NCBI RefSeq assembly: GCF_949987535.1
Contig: NC_080079.1
Coordinates: 7,134,001 to 7,198,000 of the forward strand
DNA: 64,000 bases
Source: Balaenoptera acutorostrata
Taxonomy: Eukaryota > Chordata > Mammalia > Artiodactyla > Balaenopteridae
Direction of reading: 5' to 3'
The notes below the pieces were generated by a model that had not been told where the DNA came from, did no database searches, and was given only the letters and a program-made list of their open reading frames with translations. The position numbers and the translations under genes were made by a program. This document shows, piece by piece, positions 22,376 through 33,804 of the stretch. Position 1 is the first letter of the stretch; every line of letters starts with the position of its first letter.

Positions 22376-24674
22376 CCAGGAACTCATCTCAGGAATTCCC
22401 AGAACACCAATGCTGAGTCTCTCGATCCAGGAAATGTCCCCCCTCAGCACCCACTGCCAGAGACTCCCCGGTCTCTGTAGCACCCAAAACTGCAGGGACC
22501 CGCTATTCAGCAGCCTTCTCACGCGCCTCTGTAGTGGCAGCACGCCGGGACGGGTCTGACTCGGGAAAGCAGCAGTGATGGGAGCCCAGCCAGGGTTCAG
22601 CGCCCACGGAGGGGGAGGGCTCAGTGAGTGCACGTGTCTCTCTGGGCTTTCCCTGTACTGTCCTGGAGTGCTGACGGAATGCACGCGCAGGTCCATGCAA
22701 ACCCACACCCACCCAGACCACCCAGCAGTTCCACCACTGGAACAACACAGCCATCAGGATCTGTCTGGTTGACGTGCCCCCACGCTGGGAATTCAAGGGC
22801 AAGAGCACCAAGAGGGGTACTGTTCTTTCCCACTTCATTCATTCAGCAAGTGTTTACTGAGCGATGGCCTGCTGAGGATGGAATGCGTCCTCTGCCAGCA
22901 CCTCCCCTGTTTTATCCCTGATTCACACCCCCACTTGTTCCATAGGAAACTGAGGATGGGAAATGTGACCCAACCTGCCTGATGTCACACCTTAAGTGTG
23001 TCCAGGTCTGTTTGATTCCTGCATGTTAAATCAGTGTCCCCCAGGCCTCTTCTAGGTTTTTCATTGTGTTTTGTTCAAGAAAATCGTGTGCTTCTGTCTC
23101 TCCAAGTATATCTAGATGGAGGTTTCAAACTAGGAGAAAGCTCCTTCCTTTCAGTCATTCAGTTAGCAAGCAGTTCCTGAGTGCCAACTTTGTATCAGGT
23201 CTCGGGAATAACCTGACAAGAATACCTCCAGACACGAGCGAGACCTGTCCCCTCCCCATGCAGCTGGCAGTCCAGTGGGGATCAGTGCAAACAATAGTGA
23301 CCACTTCCTAAGCATGGCTCATGAGCCACAGTTCTGGCCCCTGGACTTTTCCCTCTAACCTATCTGCAAGGTTAGAATAAAAATAATAAGTGGGTAATCA
23401 TCAAACCCACATGCCACACACACACAAGGAAACATATCCCGTTGCAATGAGCATCTCATTTGCATACCTCTGTTTTGGTTTTGCTCATCACAGGCCAGGG
23501 TTTTCCTGTTGTCTTTCTTTTTCCCTCTCCTTTCCTTTCCTTATTTCCCTGATATGCCAACCCTGTTTGAAGAGCATTGGAAAATCAGGCTGGATGAGAG
23601 AGCTATCACTAGAGGCGCATTGATACTATTTAAGACAGGGCTCATTAAAACAAAATAATAAAGATCCAGATGATAGCAGGGAAAGCAGGTTGTCTGGGTG
23701 CCACGGCACAAAATACTTCATTAGTGTTCCTAATTAATACTAACAACTGTCATGGAATAAAAATATCACACGCTTTAAGATCAGCCTGCCTATCAGGCGC
23801 TGTCCTAGCTGAAAAGCCCCCATGTCTGTTTCACTGTGATCCCTTTCTGAAATAATTGGTGTGGTTTGATTGGTAATGTGGATTCCTCTTTAAAAGAAAA
23901 CACACTATTTTTCATAATCAGAGCCGGAATGCGTAATGAGCAGGCGGGTGCTGCCTTCAGCATCAGGTCTGTCAACGCATGCAGTTATCTCCATACTGAT
24001 GCAAACTAAGGTGTGACACTCCCTCATTCCGTTGACGTGGCGCATCTTTCGACAGTCGGCTCCGAATCATACATTCCTTGCAAACAGAATTACCTTCATT
24101 TTCTCGTTTGGTTCGACAGAGTTAGTAGCTAAAATGTGCCCTAACAAGCTAATCAACTAATTTTTAGAATATGTTGGAATCGTTTAATATTCTAAAAGAA
24201 AACAAGAAAAAGTTGCTAATGGGTCTGCAAGCATAAACAGAAATAAATAGACAACTGGTTCATTGAGCATTAGCATACTTAAGTTTGAGCCAGTCACGGT
24301 GAAATTCATTTTGCAAGTCAAAAAAGCAGTATCTATTTGTATCCATAAGCCAAACAACCTCATTTACTCAGTACATACTTGAGTAGATAACCTTGGCGTG
24401 AAGGTAACAAGGAGAAAGGATTCTTTTGAAGAGTGGTGTGTTCTCTGGGGGAAAAGCAGCCCAGGGGTGGAGCTGAGCTTTGCAGCCTGGGGTTGGCTTC
24501 CTAGCTTTGCCATGAGGAAACACTCAGCTTTATCTGGGGGAGTGGGGTCCAAGCACTCAGAGAAACTCCGAAGCCAAGTGCATCCCAAGGAAGAGGATGA
24601 ACAGCTCTTTCTATGGTAGGCATTGGTGAAGGAGCGTGGGGAACACTTGTTGAGGGGCTGCACCTGGCGTGGCC
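22376..24674. other. Low-repeat DNA with MIR/L2 remnants; no gene seen
   Basis: 22830-23030 has L2/MIR blocks ('cattcattcagcaagtgttt', 'ataggaaactgaggatggga', 'cctgatgtcacacc'), and 23150-23290 an L2-like start. 23300-24670 shows no recognised repeat; 23600-24360 looks like candidate conserved non-coding DNA (see findings). 22380-22830 is GC-rich with overlapping chance frames on both strands. Confidence 0.5.
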
Positions 24675-25270
24675 CCAGATTGGTTGAGAGGAGTCATCAG
24701 GCCCAGACAAACCTGGTGTATTAGTCAGCTCAGGCTGCTGTAACAAAAGACCACAGACTGGAGGGCTTAAACAACACACATTTATTTCTCCCAGTTCTGG
24801 AGGCTGAAAAGTCCAAGATCAAGCTGTAGCCAGTTAGGCACCTGGCAAAAGCTTTCTTCCTGGCTGCCTTCTCACTGTGTCCTCATATGCTGGAGCGACA
24901 GCAACCTCTTGCTCTTCCTCTTCCTCTAAAGCCACTAATTCCATCATGGGGGCCCCACCCTCATGAACCCATCTAACCCTAATTACCTCCCAAAGGCCCC
25001 ATCTCCAAATACCAACGTGTGGGGTGTTAGGGCTTCAACATATGAATTTGGGAGGGACAATTCAGTCCATAGCACCTGGGTTTAAATCTCAGTCACTGGG
25101 GTTTCACCAGCTGTTTGCCCTTGGGCAGGTGCCTCAGTGTTCTCATTGTCATGTGGGGAAAAGGCGGGTAAGTGGCTCCCCTCACAGGGCTAGAGCAAGA
25201 CTTTTGTGTAGTAATGGATACAAAGGGCTTAGCACACAGTATGCCCCACTTGGGTGTTAGCCATTATCTC
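24675..25270 (+). repeat. MIR SINE split by an LTR insertion
   Basis: The left part (24675-24716, ending 'aaacctgg') and right part (25075-25270: 'cctgggtttaaatctcagtc', 'ccttgggcaggtgcctcagt', 'gcttagcacacagta') together make one MIR in order (tgcctgggttcaaatcc...ccttgggcaag...). The break falls exactly at 'cctgg', the duplicated target. Confidence 0.8.
24717..25074 (-). mobile_element. Solo LTR of an ERVL-MaLR element (MLT1/MST type)
   Basis: The reverse complement starts TGCTATGGACTGAATTG and ends AATACA. The inner order is 'ttcatatgttgaagccctaa', 'gcctttgggaggtaattagg', 'gcagcctgagctgactaata', as in MaLR LTRs. A perfect 5-bp target duplication 'cctgg' flanks it (24712-24716 and 25075-25079), the size expected for ERVL/MaLR integrases. 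No internal region remains, so it is a solo LTR formed by LTR recombination. Confidence 0.88.
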
Positions 25271-25289
25271 CCACTCCTCCTTTAGAGAG

Positions 25290-25715
25290 CCCCTCGTACC
25301 TTGTTCTCCAGGAAAACCCAACTCCCCTCCAGTCTCCAAACATGCACATGGGGTCCCACCTTCCTGCCTTCGCTCACGCCTGCCTTCCTCCCGGACTGTC
25401 CTCCTTCCTCCCGTCGTCATCGCCCACCCACCTGAATCCTGCCCATCCTCATCTTTCCAGGCCCTTCTCGTGGACTCCCCCAAATCCTTCTCTGGTCCCC
25501 ACTTAACACCCTCGCCAACAGACACAGCCTCCACTGACTTTAAGCTCTGACGTCACTTTCATCAAGTTCAAGTGAGTAACTGTCTCTGTCCACTGTGCTG
25601 TGAGGTCTGGAGGATGAGGACAGAGTCTTTGTCTTTTTGGTGTCAACTTTGGATGTGGTGCTTGGCACATAGTAGACACTCAGCCCATGTTTGCAGGACG
25701 GACAGATGAACGGAT
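25290..25715 (+). repeat. L2 LINE 3' part
   Basis: C-rich L2-like body, then 'gtgaggtctggaggatgagg', 'cagagtctttgtctttttgg' and 'ggtgcttggcacatagtaga', then 'gacagatgaacggatgaac', the characteristic L2 3' end. Confidence 0.65.
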
Positions 25716-27080
25716 GAACAGACAGAGGTTTATGGATGAAGGGACAGTACTTTGCATTTTCATTAGTATGCTTCCCATCTTCTGGTTGACTGACAGACAG
25801 TGGCGTATGTATTTTCATCTCTTTCATTACGATGTCCTTAGGAGGCCCCTCACACCCTGCCCCGTCCACACCTGCTGTCCCCTGGGTCTAGCACGCCCCC
25901 CTTTTCCACTGGGTACCTGACACTAATAGAACATGGGCATTACCTACATGCAGGGTGATATTCAACATCTTTAACAACACATATGGCCCCCACCTGGACA
26001 CATGGGACAGATGCTGGCAGATATGCCAGATGGAGGTGGACTGGCTACATGCCAGCCCTGCTTCTGTGTCTCCCCCAGAAGCCCAGCCAGGCCGAGGGTC
26101 AGGCTTACCTGTTCCCAGCACTGTGCCCGGCACAAAGTACGTGACACTCCGTGGAGGCTGGGTGGAGCCAAGCTGCTCCAGGCTGACCAGGCCACAAAGT
26201 GCCACTCCCCCTGCCCCTCCCCTGGGTACAGTGCCCGCAGCCACCCTCAGACCACACAGCAAGCACTTCTTGTCCTCAACCAGCCCAACTTCACTAGACA
26301 GCAAAGAGCAAGGACTGGAAATTTTCATTCGGTTACTGATCCCAAATGGCACTTTTTAAAAAAAATCTAAAATGAAATATAATCTGCTAATCATCACTTT
26401 CCCCAAAGACCTTAACTATGGCTCTTGGCTTAGGACTCGGTTATCTGAGAGGAATTAATGCCTCCCCTTGGCATGGCATTTTGCCATTGATTCCATCACA
26501 CTTCACATCAGACCTGGTACTCTGATCCCACTTTTCCGATGGGAGACGCGGATGCTCCTTGATGTTGAGCAGTTTACCCGAGAACTTTACTACGAAGAGC
26601 TGGGGTCAGTGGTTGAGCCCAGTTCTTGGACAACTGAGCAGATTTACTTGTCTGTGTCCCATGTGCTTCTCTGGAGTCTGTGAAATCCACTCATCCCTTA
26701 GCAAAAAGTTCTACTCAATGGCAACCCCTGTTCTGAGAACGGAGGGGGCAGAAAGAGCCCCTAAGACAGAAAGGAGCCTACGTGTTCAAAGAGGGAAGGG
26801 GGGCTCAGGCCGCCGGAGAAGGGGCCAAAGAGAGATGGGAGGTGAGTAATGGGTAAGAAACCAGGTTGACTATAAGATCAGAGGACTTTTAGGAGGTTTG
26901 CATAATTTATTTCCTTTTGAAAACTGCCATCTAAATGTGTAAGTATAGCCATGAATTTTCCTCTTTTGAAGAAAACCAATAGGCAGAAATTGCTAGCCCA
27001 ATAATCCGCAGTCAAGGAGAAGTAGGAACATCACGCACTAGCTTGAAAAGGAAATTTTCAGAGCTGATCACGCAACCACA
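25716..27080. other. Unassigned; no gene seen
   Basis: About 1.4 kb. 25955-26360 has overlapping open frames of 122-154 codons on both strands, again without motifs or consistent splice sites. 26860-27020 is AT-rich and repeat-free. No feature is called. Confidence 0.4.
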
Positions 27081-27175
27081 ATTTAAGAAAGTGCTTGTTT
27101 TACATAGATACCCTTTTAAAGCTATACGGTATCATTTTTTTGACAATCAAATTGGCAAAGATGAAAGAGTGAGAA
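27081..27175 (+). repeat. Ancient L1 fragment (weak)
   Basis: 'aaagctatacggtatcattt' followed by 'atcaaattggcaaagatgaa' resembles the old L1 block 'aatgagataccattt...tatcaaattggcaaaga'. The following 27176-27489 is unassigned. Confidence 0.4.
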
Positions 27176-27502
27176 CATGCCATGGGCAAGTAGTTGTGAA
27201 GCTGGTGGGGTGGGGCAGGGGGCAGGGTTGATATGAGGTAAAAGGGAAACTGAGTCTTCCTTCAGCAACAGCAGGGAGCCCTGCTTCCTCACAGCTCCTC
27301 GTGGTGATAGCTACTCACTGGGAAAACCCAGAAACATTATATAGAAGGTAGAATTCTATTCCCTTTCTTCATATCACTAAGGCAGGGGGATCTCATCCTA
27401 TTTTCACTTCTCTGATTCCTTTTTTAGAAAATGTAAAAACTAAAAGATACTTAAAGGACCAAGCTTCAGTTTTCTAGAAAGGGAGATATAAGAAATGCTA
27501 TA

Positions 27503-27820
27503 GGGCTTCCCTGGTGGCGCAGTGGTTGAGAATCTGCCTGCCAATGAAGGGGACACGGGTTCGAGCCCTGGTCTGGGAAGATCCCACATGCCGCGGAGCA
27601 GCTAGGTCCGTGAGCCACAATTACTGAGCCTGCGCGTCTGGAGCCTGTGCTCCGCAACGGGAGAGGCCGCGATGGTGAGAGGCCCGCGCACCGTGATGAA
27701 GAGTGGCCCCCACTTGCCACAACTAGAGAGGGCCCTCGCACGGAAACGAAGACCCAACACAGCCATAAATAAATGAGTAAATAAATAAATAAATAAATAA
27801 ATAAAATTTTAAAAAAAAAA
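27503..27820 (+). mobile_element. CHR-type SINE
   Basis: Head 'gggcttccctggtggcgcag', intact B box 'gggttcgagccc'. The tail is an AAAT run, then T4 (27807-27810), then an A run. Target duplication 'aagaaatgctata' (13 bp) at 27490-27502 and 27821-27833. Confidence 0.95.
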
Positions 27821-27833
27821 AAGAAATGCTATA

Positions 27834-28059
27834 AATAGGCCCTCTAAAACTGCACTCAGAGGCCAGAAGACAGCTGAAGTTGCTTTAGCTGGAGTACCAG
27901 CCGATACACTTCCAGATGTTATGGCAACAAAACTGTGTGATGTTACAGATGCAGGAAACATACATGTCAGTGTTTCGGGCTTGCTCCATCCTTTGTGCAG
28001 CCATGACCTCAAATATCCACTTGTAAAGGGGTTGTCATGGAAACCTCACCCTCTGAACC
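27834..28059. other. Unassigned; no gene seen
   Basis: Single-copy-looking DNA right of the SINE target duplication. No recognisable coding or repeat signal. Confidence 0.35.
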
Positions 28060-28565
28060 CGTGAGACAAAATGGCCCCAGGCACCTGAGCGACCAGCTGA
28101 GTGGGTGAGGATGAGGAGAGGCAGAAGCTGGGCAGGGACAGTGTGACCCACAGCCCCCACCAGGACGCATCTTTCCTGGGTCCCTGTGTGAGGCGCTGGA
28201 GCCGAGGTGACCAAGAAGGAGACTGGGGCTCAGCCCTCAGGAGGCTCTAGGTCCAGAAAGAACCACTGGAGTGAGTGTGAATCACCCCGCTCAAGGGGGC
28301 ATGAGCAGTGCCAGGACAGGTGTGGAGCAGAATGTAAGGGGGCGGGTGCAGCGGAGGGAGCAATGATGTCTGCGAGTTCAGGGAAGCCTTTCTCAAGGAC
28401 GTGGACCCTCAGCTGGGTGCTGAGGGCAGGATGGGACCCTGCATAAGGACAGTCCAGACAGAGGGACCCACGTTCAGAATTTTGTTTCACTGCAGTGGAG
28501 TGTGTGCCAGGCGGACAAGTGAAAGCCACATCTGGAGAGGCAGATGTGCGGCTCAACATCAATAA
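28060..28565 (+). repeat. L2-like GC-rich repeat remnant
   Basis: Blocks such as 'tgtgtgaggcgctggagccg', 'gagttcagggaagcctttct', 'acgtggaccctcagctggg' resemble the L2 body (tgctaggcgctggag...ggaaggcctc...). Diverged. It carries chance open frames of 79 and 110 codons on opposite strands. Confidence 0.4.
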
Positions 28566-28915
28566 ATAGCTTCAGTACAAAAACTGTACGGATTTTTGTA
28601 CAGCTAAGATTCTTGTAGAGAAAATACTTTTCTTAAAAATGCAGGTTGTAACGTTTTGAGGGGTTACTACAAAGTTAGATTATAAAGATTCTGACATTGA
28701 ATATTTCTAAATAGTTTAATGGTTCCTTTAATTTCCTGACTTGGGTACGGTAGCACAGCAAACTCTTGGAAATTAGCATCCACAGTAAATTTGGAGAGTT
28801 TTAGGATGCTGCATTTGGGCGGGTTTTGATTTATTGTGTAATCAAATTATGTGCATTTTTATAATCCAGATGGAATGGGGACAGGGTATCATTCTAAGAA
28901 TCATTAGTTCGTTAT
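28566..28915. other. AT-rich, unassigned; no gene seen
   Basis: About 350 bp, repeat-free in appearance, with no open frame of note. Confidence 0.4.
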
Positions 28916-28930
28916 GAAAGGAGGAGCCCT

Positions 28931-29053
28931 CGGGATTTCCCTGTCTGTCCAGTGGTTAGGACTCCGTGCTTTCACGGCCGAGGGCACAGGTTCAATCCCT
29001 GGTCGGGGAACTAGGTTCCTGCAAGCTGCGCAACGCGGCCAAAAAAAAAAAAA
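28931..29053 (+). mobile_element. Short tRNA-derived SINE (about 120 bp, distinct subfamily)
   Basis: Head 'cgggatttccctgtctgtcc', A box region 'cagtggttaggactccgtg', B box 'ggttcaatccc', ending 'gcgcggccaaaa'-like sequence with A13. Target duplication 'gaaaggaggagccct' (15 bp) at 28916-28930 and 29054-29068. It lacks the long 3' body of the other SINEs here, so it belongs to a different, shorter CHR-related subfamily. Confidence 0.92.
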
Positions 29054-29068
29054 GAAAGGAGGAGCCCT

Positions 29069-30769
29069 AGACTGGGTCATCACAGGGAGGCTCGAGCCCC
29101 TCCCGCCACGTCCTAGCTGTGGGAGCATCAGCCGTCTGTCTCCTGCCTGGTTACAGAGATGCTCAGAGTGACCCTCATGTGTAGCCTCTAAAGCCACGCA
29201 TCTACCTGTCTTTTCCAGGCAACTGGAAGATATTTGAGCTTGATCCAAATGGCATGTCAGAAATAACGGGACTGGATGCCAAGTAAATTGAGGTGAAAAG
29301 AAACAGGTCTGCTCTCAGCTGAGCCCTCCTGGGGGCCTGGTCAGGTTAAGCTGCACCATTTGTGAGTTTCAGGCTGGGAGTTGCATGGTTAGGGGGCAAT
29401 CTGGAGCTGGTCTTTGGGACCATTTAGAACCTCCAAACTTTCGCTGCAGGAGATGAAAAAAGTATGCTCTGGCAGTCAGGGCAGACAGGTGTAGGGGTCC
29501 CATCTGGGGTACAGTGGAGAGAATCACTGAACGTGCCCAGTGGTGGGCAGGGCATCCTCCCTCCTGATTCCCAAAGCTTGTCAAGTAGCCATTGGACCAG
29601 ACCCACCCAGAGCGCCTGCAAACTCGCCGAGGTCTCCTGCCCTGAAGCACTGTGGCTGCTTTGCTCAAAATATACTTATTAACCATTCTGTCTTGTATAT
29701 TAATTAGTTAATATTTTCAAAATGCTTTGATGATGAAAAGAGCTGCTTAGGAGCTAAGCTTCTGTGGTTATTCTACTGTTATGGATAAAATGCTGCACAG
29801 AAAATTCTCTGCAGCCCTGTGGATGATGGTGAGCTTTAAACAAAGAACGAAGTCCTGCCCCAGCAGTGTTGGAAGATTCCAGCACAGTAGCAAAAACAAA
29901 CCAAAACAAAACACCAGCAATGGAGTGCAGATGAATGAGACCCTTCTGAGCATGGTGGCTGGAAATCTGCAGGCATCTGGGGAATTACAGAGCCTCGGGC
30001 CATGCAGGAGTGGACGTGAGGAGCAGTCATTCCCTGGACTCCAAGGCATGAGAAGCATCTGAAACAAGAAGCCCTTTGGTTGCTATCGAGGCTGCTCCCC
30101 TTTGACCCCATGAAGGGCCTCACATACCAGAGTTCTTGTTCCCACAGCTTCACCTGAGTTGCTCCCATTCTTATGGATGGGAAAGCTGAGGTGAGCCCCA
30201 ACCAGAGCTCTCCTTTCCTAGCCTCGTCTCCCCCCTAATAGAATGATCTTGATACTCATCCAGTTTAACGAGGCAGAGAAAATATTCTCTGGCAGCTAGC
30301 ATGTGAATTTCTCTCAGGGAGACGCCCACCTTTGTTGGGAAAAATTAATTGGCAAACCCACTGGAACAGAAGCAAAGTTTCCAGGAGCCTGAAGGGCTGG
30401 AGCTGCCCCATGAGGGTGAGAGCTGATGGAGCAGGGAAAGAAGAGGCAGGACACTGGTGGTCAGGCAGTGAGATGGCAGAGGCTGTACAAAACGCAGTGT
30501 GGCAGCTTAGTCACCTCGAAAGCCGCCATGCTCGCGAAAAGCTTGGTGTAAATGAATCTTATATGGAAACCAATGAAAGAGGTTAAACTTGTGTACAGGT
30601 GATGGGGAAAGAACTGAAATGCAATGTGGAGATTCGGACGGGGACATGATGAAGGAAACGGGGTGTGGGAGACTCCAGATTCTCGCAGGCATGGTCTTAG
30701 GGATTCCAGCCAGGTTTACCTAAATCCCTGCTTGACAGAGGAGCCCATCCCTCATAGGGTGACACCAGA
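29069..30769. other. Unassigned; no gene seen
   Basis: About 1.7 kb of single-copy-looking DNA. Opposing open frames of 90-121 codons at 29370-30200 have no motifs. 30330-30600 has a run of short frames only. No repeat is called with confidence. Confidence 0.4.
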
Positions 30770-31064
30770 ATCTGAGCTCCAAGAAAGCAGGGACCACATC
30801 TGCAAGGGAGGATTTGCCAAGAAGCCAGCAAATTTTAAACTTGAGGGCTCCTCACTTGCATGGGCACCTTCTGAGGCAGTGGGACCGCTCTAGCAATCTT
30901 GTATTTGTGAGTTTGTATTCTTTTGAAGAGGGCCCCCCAAATTGGATGAGCTTCAGGTCACATAAACCTGGGCCACCCCTGCTCAACTGCCTTGTTCACC
31001 ACTGTATCCCCAAAGCCTACTCGCACTGTGCCTGACACACAGTTTGTGAATTAAATCTGTATAC
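30770..31064 (+). repeat. L2 3' end interrupted by a DNA-transposon-like insert
   Basis: 'ctgagctccaagaaagcagg' and 'gaccacatctg' (to about 30801) and 'tgccttgttcaccactgtat', 'gcctgacacacagtttgtga' (from about 30984) are adjacent in L2. The about 180 bp between (30802-30983) are foreign and look like an old non-autonomous DNA element; family and target duplication are not resolved. Confidence 0.5.
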
Positions 31065-31480
31065 TAGAGGGGTGGATGAATGAGAGGAAGGAAATACGAA
31101 TGGATAGACAGTTGGAGAGAGGAAAGGAGGGAGGGAGGAAACACGGATGAATGCATGGTTGGATGGAGGAAGAGAGGGAGGGAGGGATAGAGGACGGATG
31201 GACAGATGGATGGATAAATGGAGAGTTGGATGAAAGGAGGGAGAGAAGCAGGGTAGGAAGGAGGAAGGGAAGTGGGGAGGGATGGTAGGAGAAAACATGG
31301 CTGTATGGACAGTTGGATGTATTGATGGGTGGGTGGGTAGATGGATGAATGGGTGGATGAGTGGATGGGTGGGTGGATGGATGGATGAGTGGGTGGGTGG
31401 ATGGCTGGATGGACGGATGGATGGATGGGTGGGCAGGTGGATGGATGAATGGGTGGATGGATCGAAGGGAGAAGGGGTGT
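31065..31480. repeat. GGAT/GGAA-type microsatellite, about 415 bp
   Basis: Imperfect ggat, gaag, gggt and tgga units, purine-rich first and then GGAT-rich. It keeps a 145-codon minus-strand open frame (HPPIHPST repeats) that is a product of the repeat. The same motif class as 12320-12675. Confidence 0.95.
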
Positions 31481-31603
31481 AGGTGAAACAGTGATAGCCA
31501 ATTTAGAACTGAAGAGAAATTGAAAGCTTTTGACTAAAGGGGAGGAGTTCCATTTTAATTTAATTGGTACAATGTCAAAAATATCTTAGCTGAACAGGAA
31601 CTC
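31481..31603. other. Unassigned
   Basis: Short AT-rich stretch between the microsatellite and the retrocopy target site. Nothing recognised. Confidence 0.35.
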
Positions 31604-31619
31604 AAAACTCAGGCAGCTC

Positions 31620-31801
31620 TTGTTACAGTGGAGGATTACTGGACTGAATGTCAATATTATGACATAGTATGAGTGTGTTTCATGTTTGGTAATAGCAATC
31701 ATTGTTGCTTTTGTTGTGGTCATCCATGTACAATGCTTGGTGTCAGTCTATTTATCTCTTGTAAAAATAAAATACAGTGTGTGTGTGTGAAAAAAAAAAA
31801 A
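31620..31801 (+). pseudogene. 5'-truncated polyadenylated retrocopy of an unidentified transcript
   Basis: A 182-bp insert flanked by a 16-bp target duplication 'aaaactcaggcagctc' (31604-31619 and 31802-31817). It ends in a run of about 12 A, with the poly(A) signal AATAAA at 31766-31771, about 19 bp before the A run, which is normal mRNA spacing. A short GT run sits between. It is neither the CHR SINE nor any L1 end seen here. It has no open frame and is probably only the end of a 3' UTR. The source gene is not recognised. A previously unknown short SINE is the alternative. Confidence 0.8.
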
Positions 31802-31817
31802 AAAACTCAGGCAGCTC

Positions 31818-32420
31818 AAATTCCTCCATTTCTACACATAAAAATCCTGAGCTCTTCATGTAGTAGAGAATTTCCAATAAAGAACCACCCACAAAGAGAG
31901 AAATGCTTACAGAGAGTCCTCCACAGCCACAGATAAAAACGTCAACTGATATTCAAAGAAGGAAAAACAAACTACAAGTTCTGTTTATGTTCCCAGTTTC
32001 AAGGTTAACTATTTATTCTCAAAGTTTCCATCTTGATGTGTTCATTGACCACCATCAGCAAATTTAGAAGTGCTTGAATTTCAGGAAGAGTGTTTTCTGT
32101 CTCCAGCTTACAGTGGCATAGCAAGGCCTTGGGAGTCCCTCCTGTTGACATTTCTAGTAGAGCTGTAACTAACAGCGAAGAGGTCCTTGCTCACACCTGC
32201 AGCTCCATGAAGAGGTGAACCAAAAGCAGGACCTAGGATGCTTAAATATTCTTCTCTGATCATTTTGCCCATTGCCCCTTGGTTTTGAGAAGAAATCTGA
32301 AGGCTGCAAGAGGGAGGAAAGACCCCCCATTTGGCAAGAGTTGGGTTCAATGAAGTTTTAATGGTGGTCAGCCATCCAGGTTAACTTTCAAAAGCTCCAC
32401 ATGGGAAAATTATGCTTTAG
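31818..32420. other. Unassigned; no gene seen
   Basis: About 600 bp of single-copy-looking DNA with no repeats recognised. The longest frame is 80 codons on the minus strand, without motifs. Confidence 0.4.
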
Positions 32421-33122
32421 TGGGTTGAATTGTGCCCCCCAAAAGTATGTCCACCAGAACTTGAAATGTGACCATACTTGGAATAAGGGTCTTTGCAGGT
32501 ATAATTAATGTAAGGCTCTCAAGATGAGATCATCCTGGATGAGTATCCTTAGAAGAGACAGAAAAGAAGACACAGAGGGACTTCTCTGGTGGTCCAGTGG
32601 TTAAGAATCCACCTTCCAATGCAGGGGACATGGGTTCAATCCCTAGTCAGGGAACTAAGATCTCACCTGCCGCAGGGCTACTAAGCCTGTGCACTGCAAC
32701 TACTGAGCCCACGCGCCACAACTAGAGAGCCCGTGTGCCCCAAATACCGAGCCCGCCCCCCCAACTACTGAGCCCGCGCACAGCAACAAAAGATCCCACG
32801 TGCCGCAACTAAGACCCGACGCAACCAAAAATAAATAAATATTTTTTAAAGAAAAGAAAAGAAGACACAGAGACACAGGGATGAAAGCCATGTGTAGACA
32901 GAGGCAGAGATTGGAGTGATGCGGCCACAAGCCCAGGAAAGCCTGGGGCCACCAGAAGCTGGAAGAGGAAAGGAAGGATGCTTCCTCTTTGGAGGCAGTG
33001 CAACCCGGCCAACACTGTGATTTAGGACTTCCGGCCTCCACAACTGTGAAAGAATACATTTCTGTTGTTTTAAGCCACCCAGTTTGTGGTATTGATTGCA
33101 GCAGCCCTAGAAAACTAATATA
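32421..33122 (+). mobile_element. Solo LTR, ERVL-MaLR type, split by a SINE
   Basis: Starts 'tgggttgaattgtgcccccc'. After removing the SINE it reads on through 'ccatgtgtagacagaggcag', 'gccaccagaagctggaagag' and 'tttctgttgttttaagccac' to 'gcagccctagaaaactaata', the MaLR LTR order. No clean 5-bp target duplication was found, so the ends are approximate. Confidence 0.75.
32578..32854 (+). mobile_element. CHR-type SINE nested in a MaLR LTR
   Basis: Head 'ggacttctctggtggtccag', B box 'gggttcaatccc'. The tail is an AAAT run with T6 (32842-32847), then A-rich. Target duplication 'agaaaagaagacacagag' (18 bp, perfect) at 32560-32577 and 32855-32872; both copies belong to the LTR, which proves the order of insertion. 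Confidence 0.95.
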
Positions 33123-33804
33123 GATACTTTCTCTTAGTTGACCCAAAAGAAAACCCTCTTTCCTCCTCCCAGAATTTCTCCTTTGGTGATAAAATACCTG
33201 TCTAAAGGGAATGGAAATTATCCAAATAGAGTGCTAATTGTGATTAAATTTCTTCTTCCCCCAAGAAATAGAATCCCCATTAGCTAGACAGATGTAAACG
33301 TTTGGGGAAAGTGGCTCTGTCCCTATCTTTGCTGAATGTTTCTATGTGGCCTTGGTCCCATTTTCATATCCATGTAATCAAGCTGATAATTGTCTGAAAT
33401 GTGCATTCATATTATTGTATCTCATAAAACATATTCTTAGAGAGTAGTTGCATACCACATGGTACCTTCTACATGATCATTGTTCAATAATTCATTATTC
33501 TACCAGGTGTGGTTCAAGTGATATTCACTTCAAAGATGATACCTGCCCCATCACTTTATTTACCAGGAAAATAGAGAATCTAAAATTTTAATTTAAAACT
33601 GAGGGAAAATATTTATTCCTTTGGAGGAAGATGATCTTATTTTACCAGACCCATGAGTTCCAAGTTAGAACTTTAATACTTTGATTTGGCAAAAAATAAA
33701 AAGGAAAGAAATCTGGGGATAATTTCTAAGTCATTACGCATTGGGTATATTTAGCAACAACATTAGGCTTGAAAGCAACTGTTAGAAGATTGTGATAGCA
33801 ATAA
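33123..33804. other. AT-rich, unassigned; no gene seen
   Basis: About 680 bp without a recognised repeat or open frame. Confidence 0.4.

Noticed and set aside
25888..26370. Opposing frames of 122-154 codons
   Set aside because: Overlap on both strands and in several phases is the mark of GC-rich non-coding DNA.
32578..32700. tRNA gene suggested by A and B boxes
   Set aside because: These boxes belong to the tRNA-derived head of the CHR SINEs; the cloverleaf is not intact and A tails and target duplications are present.
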